Positions 44,226-52,717 of a stretch of DNA of 64,000 bases are shown in pieces. This stretch comes from Microbacterium salsuginis (lineage in GTDB: Bacteria; Actinomycetota; Actinomycetes; Actinomycetales; Microbacteriaceae), in contig NZ_JABACI010000002.1 of the NCBI RefSeq assembly GCF_012524205.1, forward strand, positions 620,001 through 684,000, written 5' to 3'. How positions within the stretch are numbered: the stretch's first letter is position 1; the number at the start of each line of letters is the position of its first letter. Made by a program: the position numbers and the translations under genes. The notes under the pieces are model-generated. The model made no database searches. It saw only the letters and a list, made by a program, of their open reading frames with translations, and had not been told where the DNA came from.

Positions 44226-45188
44226 ATGACCATTGCGCAGATGAACGCCGTCGTCCTCGATCGCTTCGGCGGCCCCGAAGAGCTGTCGCTCCGCACGATC
44301 CCCAGGCCGGAGGTCGGCGAGGACGACGTGCTGATCCGCGTCGAGTACTCCGGGATCGGGTCGTGGGACGCGACCGAGCGAGAAGGCGACTACGCCGGCG
44401 CGTTCGGCGTGCCGTCGACCTTCCCTTATGTGCTCGGGTGGGATGCCGCGGGCACGGTCGCCGCCGTCGGCCGGGGCGTCGACCGGTTCGCGGTCGGCGA
44501 TCGCGTCTATGCCGCGATCACCCCGGTCCCCCGTGGCGGGTCGTACGCCGAGTACGCCGTCGTCGAGGCGGAGCATGTCGCCCACCTGCCCGGGCGGATG
44601 CCGGCGGCACAGGCCGGCGCGCTGGCCTGGGACGCCTTGACCGCGCTGAGCGGCGTCGACCTGCTCGACCTGCAGCCCGGCGCGACGCTCATGGTGTTCG
44701 GCGCCAGCGGCGGCATCGGGCATCTGGCCGTCCAGATCGCGAAGCACCGCGGACTCCGCGTGCTCGCGGTCGCCTCCGGTGACGACGGCGTGGCGTTGAC
44801 GCGACGCCTCGGCGCCGACGCGAGCGTCGACGGGCGTCGCGAAGATGTCGTGGCCGCAGCATCCGCCTTCGCTCCTGAAGGTCTCGACGCGGCACTCGTC
44901 ACGGTGGGAGGCGCGACGACCGAGCAGGCGCTGAGTGCCGTGAAGGACTCGGGACGGATCGCCTGGCCCTACGGCGTCTACCCCGCGCTCTCGACTGCGC
45001 CCCGCGCGTCCGTCTCGAACTACAACGGCGACCGCAGCAGCGCGGCCACCGACCGGCTGAACGCCATCATCGAGGCGGGCGGCCTGCAGGTGCACGTCCA
45101 CCGGATGTTCCCGCTCGACGAGGCCCGAGACGCACACCTCGCGCTCCGCGAGCACTACGTCGGAAAGCTCGCGCTCCGCATCGCGTAG
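44226..45188 (+). CDS. Zinc-less MDR quinone oxidoreductase-like protein
   Basis: A 320-aa NADPH-dependent oxidoreductase. N-terminal GroES-like domain (MNAVVLDRFGGPEELSLRTI) and a Rossmann domain with LMVFGASGGIGHLAVQIAK near residue 155. No zinc ligands are visible. GAGG lies just before ATG 44226; ATG 44241 is also possible because the conserved family start is MNAVVLDRFGG. It follows the PPOX-fold gene after 55 bp. It probably reduces quinones or enones. Confidence 0.9.
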   Translation: MTIAQMNAVVLDRFGGPEELSLRTIPRPEVGEDDVLIRVEYSGIGSWDATEREGDYAGAFGVPSTFPYVLGWDAAGTVAAVGRGVDRFAVGDRVYAAITPVPRGGSYAEYAVVEAEHVAHLPGRMPAAQAGALAWDALTALSGVDLLDLQPGATLMVFGASGGIGHLAVQIAKHRGLRVLAVASGDDGVALTRRLGADASVDGRREDVVAAASAFAPEGLDAALVTVGGATTEQALSAVKDSGRIAWPYGVYPALSTAPRASVSNYNGDRSSAATDRLNAIIEAGGLQVHVHRMFPLDEARDAHLALREHYVGKLALRIA

Positions 45189-45290
45189 CGCCCGGCGAGC
45201 GTTCGGGGGTCTGCCCTACTCCCCCGCGGGGGCACGCACCATGTTCGGCCCACCCAGCCAGGGCCATCGTGAGAGACGGAAAGGTGCCCC

Positions 45291-45770
45291 ATGTCAATGA
45301 TCGCCACGTCTTCGTCTCTCCCCACCACAACGCGGGTCCGCCCGCGCCGCATCACCGCCGCCTTCTGGCTCTGGATGTTCGCGCTCGCCGCGGGCGTCTT
45401 CGAGGCAGCCATCTCGGTGACGCAAGCGCTGTCTGCCGGTGAGCAGTTCGGCTCGCTGCTCGCGCCCATCGGGATCCGCCTGCTCGCCTTCATCGTGCTC
45501 GCAGTCCTGGCCCTCGCGCTTCGCGCCGGCCGAGGCTGGTCTCGCTACGCACTGCTCGTGCTCTTCACCGGACTCGGCACGTGGTCGCTCGTCGCCGACC
45601 CTCTGACCTACCTGCTCGACGGCGGCTCGGTCAGCGACGCACTCGCCGCCGCGACCGGCTGGGACGCCGCATTCCTCGTCTCGCGCGTCGTGCACATCCT
45701 CGCGGTCTGGACCGCGAGCGTGCTCATGTTCACCGCGCCGTCCTACTTCCGGCGCAACGCCGTCGCCTGA
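45291..45770 (+). CDS. Four-helix membrane protein of unknown function
   Basis: A 159-aa protein with an Arg-rich N-terminus and about four hydrophobic helices: WLWMFALAAGVFEAAISV, LLAFIVLAVLALAL, YALLVLFTGLGTWSLV and VVHILAVWTASVLMF. ATG 45291 follows GGAAAGG. Proteins of this shape are annotated only as integral membrane proteins in actinobacteria. A strong stem-loop follows the stop (45795-45835). Confidence 0.8.
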   Translation: MSMIATSSSLPTTTRVRPRRITAAFWLWMFALAAGVFEAAISVTQALSAGEQFGSLLAPIGIRLLAFIVLAVLALALRAGRGWSRYALLVLFTGLGTWSLVADPLTYLLDGGSVSDALAAATGWDAAFLVSRVVHILAVWTASVLMFTAPSYFRRNAVA

Positions 45771-45794
45771 AACCCGCCTCTGCAGGAAACACGT

Positions 45795-45835
45795 GTGATT
45801 GCGGGATGCTGTGAGTGACGGCATCCCGCAATCAC
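45795..45835. terminator. 15-bp perfect stem-loop
   Basis: Arms GTGATTGCGGGATGC (45795-45809) and its exact complement (45821-45835) around an 11-nt loop fill the 81-bp gap before the GNAT gene. There is no T-tract. A terminator for the membrane gene is likely; a regulatory or REP-like element is possible because the arms are unusually long and not purely GC. Confidence 0.6.
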
Positions 45836-45851
45836 CGATCGGAGCAGACGG

Positions 45852-46493
45852 ATGACGGAGGCAGCGGTGCGGGTCGAACGAGGCGACCGCCTCGGCGAGA
45901 GCTACCGGCGCCGCATCACCGAGGTCTACGTGCGCAGCTTCGCTGACGACTTCGTCGCGTTCTCGCGCGACACCGGCAAGCTCGCCGACGCGTTCGAGCA
46001 CATGATGCTGCTCGAGCGGTTCTACGTCGCCCTGGTAGATGACGACCCCGCGGGTCTGGCGTCGCTGACCGAGGGAGATGAGATGCTCTTCGCGCCACGG
46101 TGGCGCGAGATCCGGCGTCACCTCGGGCTGGTGCGGGGGCTGCTCTGCCTCATCGTGATCCGCAGCTGGTTCATGGGCACATCGAAGGAGGCCCGGCCCG
46201 GCCGCGCCGAGATCGGGTTCGTCGCCACCGAGCCGGCCCATCAGGGCCGGGGCGTCGCGACGGCGTTGCTGAGCTTCTTGCTGGCCCAGCCCGGCTACGA
46301 CGAGTTCGTGCTCGAAGACATCAAAGACACCAACGCGCCCGCCCTCGCCGTCTACCGCAAGTTCGGCTTCGAGATCTACAAGCGCCGCAAGGTCCGCTTC
46401 GCCCAGCGGGCCGGCTTCACCGAACTCGTGTCGATGCGGCTGGGCAGTGAATCCCTCGGCAACACCACGACGGCACCGTCACCGCGACTGTGA
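45852..46493 (+). CDS. GNAT-family N-acetyltransferase
   Basis: A 213-aa acetyltransferase. The acetyl-CoA loop is RAEIGFVATEPAHQGRGVAT (Q/RxxGxG/A), near residues 118-137, and the C-terminal strand NAPALAVYRKFGFEIYKRRK is typical of the fold. It overlaps the convergent membrane gene by 15 nt. The substrate is unknown. Confidence 0.9.
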   Translation: MTEAAVRVERGDRLGESYRRRITEVYVRSFADDFVAFSRDTGKLADAFEHMMLLERFYVALVDDDPAGLASLTEGDEMLFAPRWREIRRHLGLVRGLLCLIVIRSWFMGTSKEARPGRAEIGFVATEPAHQGRGVATALLSFLLAQPGYDEFVLEDIKDTNAPALAVYRKFGFEIYKRRKVRFAQRAGFTELVSMRLGSESLGNTTTAPSPRL

Positions 46494-47099
46494 GGCATCC
46501 GTCGCTCCGGAGTTGACCGAAGCGATGCGGCGGCGCTCGTAGCGCAGCGTGGCGAGCAGCAGCACCAGACCGGCGGCGATGCCGAAGAGCGTCGCAGGCA
46601 GCGTCCGCAGGCCCAGCCCGATCGTCAGCACGAGAGTGACGAGAGCGCCGCCGACGACGGAGTTGACCGCTCCGACCATGCTCGCCATCGTGAACAGGAA
46701 CGACGAGCGCGCGTAGCGCACGCCGAGCTCGCCGTTGGTGCGCGGGTCGTCTTGCGCGATGAGAGTCGGGCCGAGCGGATGCAGGCTCGCGAAATACGCG
46801 CGGATCCGAGCCATCCGGTGCCGGGCCGTGATGCTCTCGACGCTGGTGTCGACCAATCGCACGACGGTGAACCAGCCGAGCATGAAGATGGTGGGAAGCA
46901 CCGTGAAAGTCATCACGGCCAGCAGCGATGGCGAGGATCCGGCGAACCCGAGCGCGACGAGCCCGCCCGACAGCGTCGCCAGATAGATGGTCGAGCGCGT
47001 CCCCGCTTCGCTGATCGTCGAGCTCGCGGCGGACTGCAGCACGAACAGCTCGGTGCCGAGCGCGCTGTGCAGCGCCCCGGTGTCACCCGGTTCGCTCAT
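46479..47099 (-). CDS. Multi-helix membrane protein of unknown function
   Basis: A 206-aa protein with four hydrophobic segments: STIYLATLSGGLVALGF, LLAVMTFTVLPTIFMLGWF, FTMASMVGAVNSVVGGALVT and TLFGIAAGLVLLLATL. I chose ATG 47099, which has a perfect AGGAGG upstream; the open frame runs to 47345 through a tandem-repeat region that is probably not coding. Function unknown. Confidence 0.82.
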   Translation of the reverse strand: MSEPGDTGALHSALGTELFVLQSAASSTISEAGTRSTIYLATLSGGLVALGFAGSSPSLLAVMTFTVLPTIFMLGWFTVVRLVDTSVESITARHRMARIRAYFASLHPLGPTLIAQDDPRTNGELGVRYARSSFLFTMASMVGAVNSVVGGALVTLVLTIGLGLRTLPATLFGIAAGLVLLLATLRYERRRIASVNSGATDASQSR

Positions 47100-47611
47100 G
47101 AGTCCTCCTCTGGTCGGCACCACACGGTGCATCGGATCGGCAGCGGCCGACGGCATCCGTCCCCGCAGATATGACCGGATGCGGCTCGCGGTTGTGACGA
47201 TCCGCGGTGGCGGCGCCTGCCAGCGGACGAACCTGTCCCGGCGATGGGCGTCGGGGCGCGGCATCCGGAATCGCCTTTCCTCCCGGCGGAGGATCGGTGG
47301 TTCCGCCCGGCGGAGGATCGGTGGTTCCGCCCGGCGGAGGATCACGCCCGGGGCGGAGGATCGGGCGCGCGTGCTCCGAGATTCGCGCGATTCTCCGCCC
47401 GGCGGAGCGCCGAAGCGAACTCCGGATGCTGTGCGCCGGGGTGTGCGCGCCTGAGAGGTCGTGGGCGTCCAGCCCCGCCTGCGCGTCGCCTTCCCCGCGC
47501 GCGCACGAGAGGCGTCACAGAAGCGGGCCCTCCGCGGTCATGGCTGTGGCGGCTTGCCACGCGCCGGCGAGCGCTCCGCGGCGCCGGCGATCGAACTGCT
47601 CGGAGGAACTG
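47100..47611. other. Intergenic region with a tandem repeat
   Basis: About 510 bp between the membrane protein and SDR genes. Frames here are Arg-rich and lack domain similarity. The only structure I see is the 24-bp tandem repeat at 47282-47344. It should contain both divergent promoters. Confidence 0.55.
47282..47344. repeat. 24-bp tandem repeat, about 2.6 copies
   Basis: Exact copies start at 47282, 47306 and 47330 (unit begins CCCGGCGGAGGATCGG), then decay into CCCGGGGCGGAGGATCGG. The GGCGGAGGATC core reappears once more to about 47361. Confidence 0.9.
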
Positions 47612-48349
47612 ATGCACAACACTCTCAACGACCATGTCGCGCTGGTGACCGGGGCTTCATCGGGGATCGGGCGAGCCATCGCGCTGGCGCTCTCGCGGGC
47701 GGGCGCGAAGGTGGTCGTCGGCGCACGGCGGGCGGAGCGGCTCGACGCCCTCGTGGCCGAGGCGCCCGGCGAGATGCTGGCGGTCACCCTCGACGTCACC
47801 GATCCCGACTCGGCCACCGCGGCCGTCGCAGCGGCCGTCGAGCGGTTCGGTCGCCTGGACTCGCTGGTCAACAACGCGGGGCTGATGCTGGCGGGACCGG
47901 TCGTCGGCGCCGACATCACGGAATGGGTCCGGATGATCGAGACGAACCTGCTCGGCTCGATGTACGCGGCGCATGCGGCCCTGCCGCACCTGATCGAGTC
48001 GCGAGGAGCGATCGTCCAGGTCTCGTCGACGTCCGGGCGGATCGCATCCGCCGGCAACGCCGCATATGCCGCGAGCAAGTTCGGCATCAACGCGTTCTCG
48101 GAGGCGCTCCGTCAAGAGGTCACGGCGCGTGGCGTGCGCGTGACCGTGATCGAGCCCGGCTTCGTCGCGACCGAGCTCACCAGTCACATCACCGACCCGG
48201 TGATGCGGGAGATGGCGGCCGGCATCCAGCAGTCCATGCGGACGCTGACCGCCGACGACATCGCGAACGTGGTCGTCTTCGCGCTCGGCCAGCCCGACCA
48301 TGTCGCCGTGAACCAGATCCTGGTGCGTCCCGCCGACCAGGTGCAGTGA
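47612..48349 (+). CDS. Short-chain dehydrogenase/reductase
   Basis: A 245-aa classical SDR. TGASSGIG (14-21), NNAG near 90, the catalytic Ser in VSSTSGR near 140 and YAASK near 152. ATG 47612 follows CGGAGGAAC. It is followed by a strong bidirectional terminator. The substrate is unknown. Confidence 0.93.
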   Translation: MHNTLNDHVALVTGASSGIGRAIALALSRAGAKVVVGARRAERLDALVAEAPGEMLAVTLDVTDPDSATAAVAAAVERFGRLDSLVNNAGLMLAGPVVGADITEWVRMIETNLLGSMYAAHAALPHLIESRGAIVQVSSTSGRIASAGNAAYAASKFGINAFSEALRQEVTARGVRVTVIEPGFVATELTSHITDPVMREMAAGIQQSMRTLTADDIANVVVFALGQPDHVAVNQILVRPADQVQ

Positions 48350-48358
48350 CACCAAGGG

Positions 48359-48387
48359 CGGCCGCGGGTCACTGAGACCCGCGGCCG
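48359..48387. terminator. Bidirectional terminator hairpin
   Basis: A 12-bp perfect stem (arms CGGCCGCGGGTC at 48359-48370 and complement at 48376-48387) with a 5-nt loop, between two convergent genes. Confidence 0.8.
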
Positions 48388-48395
48388 TCCCTGTC

Positions 48396-49325
48396 TCACG
48401 GCGTTCCCGCGCCGTCGCCCGGCGGTTCGGCGACGTCGAAGATCGCCTCCGCGAATGCGTGCGGTGCTTCGGCCGGCAGGTGGTGCCCGGCGTGCGCGAT
48501 CTGCCGGTGCTCGCGCGGCCCGGTGAACAGGTGCGCGTGCTGGCTGCCGTCGGTGGCGGGGAAGTTGCCGTCCGCCATGCCATCCAGCGTGATCGTCGGA
48601 ACACGGATGCCGGGGGCCGCGGCGAGGCGCTGCTCCAGGCCGGCGTACCGGGGTGAGCCCGGGGCGAGCCCCAGCCGGTGGCGGTACGAGTGGATCACGA
48701 CGTCGACGTAATCCGGATTGTCGAACGCGTGCGCGGCGCGGGCGAGGTCGTCCCCGGTGAAGGACCACTCCGGCGAGTTGCGCCGCCAGATCACCTCGGC
48801 GATCTCGCGCCGGTGCGACTCCAGCCCCCGCCGGCCCCGCTCGGTGGCGAAGTACCAGAAGTACCAGAAGCCGGCCTCGAGATCGGGCCGGATCGGGTTC
48901 TGCGCCGCCGCGATGTCTTGGATGAGGTATCCGTTCACCGAGACGAGCCCCGAGATCCGATCCGGCCACAGCGCCGCGACGACGCACGCCGCGCGACCGC
49001 CCCAGTCGTAGCCGGCCAGCACCGGCTCCTCCAGGTCGAGCGCGTCGAGGAACGCGAGCAGGTCCGCCCCGAGCGCCGCCTGCTGCCCCGACCGGTCCGC
49101 GTGCTCGTCGAGGAAGCGCGTCGGCCCGTGGCCGCGCAGATGGGGAACCAGCACACGGAACCCCGCCTCGACCAGGAGCGGGACGACGTCGGTATAGCTG
49201 TGGACGTCGTACGGAAAGCCGTGCAGCAGAACGACGGGCTCGTCCGACGGGCTGCCGAGGTCGTAGTAGCCGACCGACAGCTCACCGGCATCGACGCGAC
49301 GCAGCGGCGGGTTGCTTGCGATCAT
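48396..49325 (-). CDS. Alpha/beta hydrolase, epoxide hydrolase/haloalkane dehalogenase-like
   Basis: A 309-aa alpha/beta hydrolase. Oxyanion HGFPYDVHSY, nucleophile motif AGYDWGGRA (Asp rather than Ser, as in epoxide hydrolases and dehalogenases), cap region rich in aromatics (FWYFWYFATE), and catalytic His in AGHHLPAEAP near 288. ATG 49325 follows the upstream esterase gene by 14 nt; the frame open further upstream is a shadow. Substrate unknown. Confidence 0.88.
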   Translation of the reverse strand: MIASNPPLRRVDAGELSVGYYDLGSPSDEPVVLLHGFPYDVHSYTDVVPLLVEAGFRVLVPHLRGHGPTRFLDEHADRSGQQAALGADLLAFLDALDLEEPVLAGYDWGGRAACVVAALWPDRISGLVSVNGYLIQDIAAAQNPIRPDLEAGFWYFWYFATERGRRGLESHRREIAEVIWRRNSPEWSFTGDDLARAAHAFDNPDYVDVVIHSYRHRLGLAPGSPRYAGLEQRLAAAPGIRVPTITLDGMADGNFPATDGSQHAHLFTGPREHRQIAHAGHHLPAEAPHAFAEAIFDVAEPPGDGAGTP

Positions 49326-49339
49326 CGGTGCGCCACCCG

Positions 49340-50290
49340 TCAGAGAGTGCCGAAGGCCTTGCGCAGCACGTGGACGGCCTGTTCGATCGCGGCCGTCGTC
49401 GCCGCGGACGTCGCCAGCGGGTTCAGCATCATGAAGTCGTGGATCGTGCCGTCGTACCGCACGAGGGTCGTGCGCACGCCCGCCTGGATGAGCTTGCGAC
49501 CGTACTCCTCCCCCTCGTCGCGCAGCACGTCGTTCTCGTCGACGATCAGCAGCGTCTCGGGCAGTCCGGCGAGCTCCTCGATCGGCGCCTGCAGCGGGGA
49601 GGCCGTGACATCCTTGCGGGCGTGGAGGTCGGGCTGATAGCAGTCCCAGAACCACGCCATCGCGTCGGCGCGGAGGTGGAAGCCCTCCGCGAACTCGCGG
49701 TAGCTCGGCGTGTTCTGCCCCGCGTCGGTGACCGGGTAGAAGAGCGACTGATGGATGAACGACACGTCGCCGCGCTTCTTGGCGAGGATCGCGAGCACCG
49801 CCGCCATATTGCCGCCGACGGAGTCGCCCGCGACCGCGAGCCGCGACGCGTCGAGGCCCTTCGACTCGCCGTCGTTCATGATCCAGCGGGCGGTCGCGTA
49901 CGCCTGCTCGATGGCGACGGGATGCTTCGCCTCGGGCGATCGGTCGTACTCGACGAACACGACGGCGGCGCCGGTTCCGGCGACGAGATCCCGCACGAGC
50001 CGGTCGTGCGTGCCGGCGTTGCCGAGCACCCAGCCGCCGCCGTGCACGTAGAGGATGGCGGGCAGCTGCCCCTCGGCGCCGACCGGCTTGACGATCCGCA
50101 CGCGGACGTCGCCGACCTCGGCGGGAACCGTGATCCACTCGTCCTGGACGTCCGCCTTGTCGATCGGTGCGGCCTGGACCTCGTCCAGCAGCTTTCGTGC
50201 ACCTTCGACGCCGAGGTCGGCGAGGAAGGGGGGCCGGGATGTCGCATCGGCGAAGGCCTGGGCATCCGGCTCGAGAATGTGGTCGATCAT
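49340..50290 (-). CDS. Alpha/beta hydrolase of the hormone-sensitive-lipase (GDXG) family
   Basis: A 316-aa esterase. HGGGW oxyanion motif (YVHGGGWVLG) near residue 80, GDSVGG nucleophile elbow near 158, Asp in VDENDVLRD and His in GTIHDFMML near 288. ATG 50290 follows GAAAGGAATC. It is co-transcribed with the epoxide-hydrolase-like gene (14-nt gap). It is divergent from another alpha/beta hydrolase across 180 bp. Confidence 0.92.
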   Translation of the reverse strand: MIDHILEPDAQAFADATSRPPFLADLGVEGARKLLDEVQAAPIDKADVQDEWITVPAEVGDVRVRIVKPVGAEGQLPAILYVHGGGWVLGNAGTHDRLVRDLVAGTGAAVVFVEYDRSPEAKHPVAIEQAYATARWIMNDGESKGLDASRLAVAGDSVGGNMAAVLAILAKKRGDVSFIHQSLFYPVTDAGQNTPSYREFAEGFHLRADAMAWFWDCYQPDLHARKDVTASPLQAPIEELAGLPETLLIVDENDVLRDEGEEYGRKLIQAGVRTTLVRYDGTIHDFMMLNPLATSAATTAAIEQAVHVLRKAFGTL

Positions 50291-50471
50291 GGCGATTCCT
50301 TTCGAGGGGTCTGGCGGCGATGGGCGAGGCCGGCCATGGCGGCCGGATTGTGCCTGTGCCAGAGATGACCGGTCAGCAACGCCGGCTGTGACGGAAGAGA
50401 CGGAGATCGCGCCCGGATCGGCATCCGGATCGCCCTTGTCGATGTCTGAGGGCCGTGGTTGTGTGGCGGTC

Positions 50472-51248
50472 ATGAGCACCGTGACCTCGGCAGACCGAAC
50501 CTCGATCGCGTACGAGCAGACGGGCGACGGACCTGCCGTCGTCATCGTGGGCGGCGCGCTGTCGCTCGGCAAAGACGCAGCGGGACTGGCGTCCGCATTG
50601 GCGGATGCGGGATTCCGCGCGATCTCGTGGGACCGGCGTGCGCGGGGGGCAAGCGGTGACGCGCGCGGCTCGACGCCCGAGCGCGAGGTCGAGGATCTCG
50701 CGGCGGTGATCGAGGCGGCCGGTGGCGACGCGGCCGTGCTCGGGCATTCGTCGGGAGCGGTGCTCGCGCTCTACGCCGCGTCGCGGGGCGTTCCCGTCAA
50801 GGCCTTGTTCCTGTCGGAGCCGCCGCTGCGCTTCGGCCTCGACGAGCCGCCGGCCGACCTCGCCGAGCGCCTGCAGCGCTTGGTCGACGAGGGACGATCC
50901 GACGAGGCCGTCGTCACCTTCCAGCTCGAGAACATCGGACTGCGAAAAGAGATGGTCGAGGGCATGCGTGCCAGTGACGAGTTCGAGGCGCTCGTGCCCC
51001 TCGGGCAGTCGACCGTCTACGACACCGCGCTCGTGGCGCAGGTGTCGACGCCGACGCCCGAGATGCTCGCGGTGTCGCAGCCGGTGACGATCCTGCGCGG
51101 CGAGCAGACCTTCCCCATGCTCATCGCCGCGGCCGATCGGCTGGCCGACGAGATGGCGAGCGCCCAGCTGGTCGTCGTGCCCGAGTCGGTCATGCACCGC
51201 CCCGACCCCGTCGCCACGGCTCGAGTCGTGCGCGAACGACTGGGCTGA
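50472..51248 (+). CDS. Alpha/beta hydrolase
   Basis: A 258-aa alpha/beta hydrolase. VIVGGALSLGKDAAGLASAL, WDRRARGASG, nucleophile elbow LGHSSGAV (Ser near 90) and His in SVMHRPDP near 245. ATG 50472 is preceded by an open frame that is a shadow. Its stop is 20 bp from the convergent aldehyde dehydrogenase stop. Related proteins are often esterases or lactonases of unknown substrate. Confidence 0.85.
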   Translation: MSTVTSADRTSIAYEQTGDGPAVVIVGGALSLGKDAAGLASALADAGFRAISWDRRARGASGDARGSTPEREVEDLAAVIEAAGGDAAVLGHSSGAVLALYAASRGVPVKALFLSEPPLRFGLDEPPADLAERLQRLVDEGRSDEAVVTFQLENIGLRKEMVEGMRASDEFEALVPLGQSTVYDTALVAQVSTPTPEMLAVSQPVTILRGEQTFPMLIAAADRLADEMASAQLVVVPESVMHRPDPVATARVVRERLG

Positions 51249-51268
51249 GCCGGGACGTAACCGTGCGA

Positions 51269-52717
51269 CTAACCCTTCAGATAGACCGTCGCGGTCTCGG
51301 TGTAGAAGTCCCGCGCCACGGCACCCTGCTCCTTCGGCCCGAGGCCGCTGCCCCGGTTCCCCCCGAAGGGCACGTGCAGGTCAGCACCCGCCGAAGCGGA
51401 GTTGATGTGCACGACACCGACGCGGATGTCGTCGATCGCCGAGAGTGCGCGGCCGAGATCCGTCGTGAACACCGCCGTCGACAATCCGTACTCGCTGTCG
51501 TTCACGAGAGCGAACCCCTCGGCCGCTGAGGGGGCGCGTCGCACCCCCACCACCGGGCCGAACAGCTCCTCTCGCCACAGCTCTCCCGGGTCGTCGTGCG
51601 ACAGCTCGAAGATCGACGGCGGGATGAAGTAGCCGTCGGCCAGAGGTCCCTCGCGGTACAGGTCAGGCGCGACGACTGGACGAGCGTAGGCATGGGCCTG
51701 GCCGATGGCCGCCGCGACGCGATCTCGCGCTGTGCCGTCCACGACAGGGCCGACCTCCACCCCATCGGCGAGGGCGTCGCCGACGACCATCGCGCGCGTG
51801 CGCTCAGCGAGCCGCGCGAGGAACTCGTCCGCGACGGCGTCATCGACGACGACGCGCGAGGTGGCCGTGCACTTCTGGCCCGCGGCACGGAACGCTCCGA
51901 TCGCGACCTGCTCGACGGCCAGATCCAGTTGCGCGTCGGCGAGCACGAGCGAGGCGTTCTTTCCCCCCAGCTCACCCTGGAACGGGATGCCGCGCGCCGC
52001 GAGCTGCGCCGCGATCGCGCGGCCGACACGCGTCGAGCCGGTGAAGGTCACGGCATCGACGTCAGGGTGCGCGACGATCGCCTCGCCCACTGCGGCCGTG
52101 CCGTTGACGAGATTGAGCACCCCACGGGGAAGCCCGGCCCGCTCGAGCGCCTCTGCGAAGCGAACGGCCAGAAGCGGCACGGTCGTGGCGGGCTTCCAGA
52201 CGATGGTGTTGCCCCACACGAGTGCCGGAGCGAGCTTCCACGCCGGAATCGAGATGGGGAAGTTGAAGGGAGTGATCGCGCCGATCACGCCGACCGGACG
52301 TCGGACGACGAGGATCCGCTCACCCGGGGTCGGCGACTCGTACACCTCTCCCGACGCACGCTCGGCCTCCTGGGCGTGGTAGCGCAGGATGTTCGCGGCG
52401 TGTGCGACCTCTGCGGTCCCCTCGAGCAGCGTCTTGCCCTCTTCGCGTGCGAGTTCGCGGCCCCATTCCTCCCGGTGCGCGGCGATGACGTCCGCGGCAC
52501 GGAGTAGAACGCCGGCGCGTTCGCGGGCGGGGGTTCGACGCCAGCCGTCGAAGGCCGCGCGCGCAGCACGGAAGGCGCGATCCACGTCCGCCGATGAGGC
52601 CCCGCGACCTTCAGCCACGATGTCGGACGGCCGGCTGGGGTTGACGTCCGTCAGCAGATCACCTTCGCCCTCGATCCACTCTCCGTCGATGAGATGACGC
52701 AATGGCGTGACGGTCAT
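51269..52717 (-). CDS. NAD(P)-dependent aldehyde dehydrogenase, probable (semi)aldehyde dehydrogenase
   Basis: A 482-aa aldehyde dehydrogenase. Rossmann loop FTGSTRVGRAIA, general base Glu in ELGGKNAS near 250 and catalytic Cys in GQKCTATSR near 285. ATG 52717 overlaps the acyl-CoA dehydrogenase stop by 4 nt. It is the third gene of an operon with an omega-aminotransferase and a glutaryl-CoA-type dehydrogenase, so oxidation of glutarate (or succinate) semialdehyde is most likely (DavD/GabD-like). Confidence 0.92.
   Translation of the reverse strand: MTVTPLRHLIDGEWIEGEGDLLTDVNPSRPSDIVAEGRGASSADVDRAFRAARAAFDGWRRTPARERAGVLLRAADVIAAHREEWGRELAREEGKTLLEGTAEVAHAANILRYHAQEAERASGEVYESPTPGERILVVRRPVGVIGAITPFNFPISIPAWKLAPALVWGNTIVWKPATTVPLLAVRFAEALERAGLPRGVLNLVNGTAAVGEAIVAHPDVDAVTFTGSTRVGRAIAAQLAARGIPFQGELGGKNASLVLADAQLDLAVEQVAIGAFRAAGQKCTATSRVVVDDAVADEFLARLAERTRAMVVGDALADGVEVGPVVDGTARDRVAAAIGQAHAYARPVVAPDLYREGPLADGYFIPPSIFELSHDDPGELWREELFGPVVGVRRAPSAAEGFALVNDSEYGLSTAVFTTDLGRALSAIDDIRVGVVHINSASAGADLHVPFGGNRGSGLGPKEQGAVARDFYTETATVYLKG

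Noticed and set aside
47207..47611. N-terminal extension of the SDR frame through the tandem repeat
   Set aside because: The sequence is repeat-derived and Arg-rich, and a strong ribosome site precedes ATG 47612.
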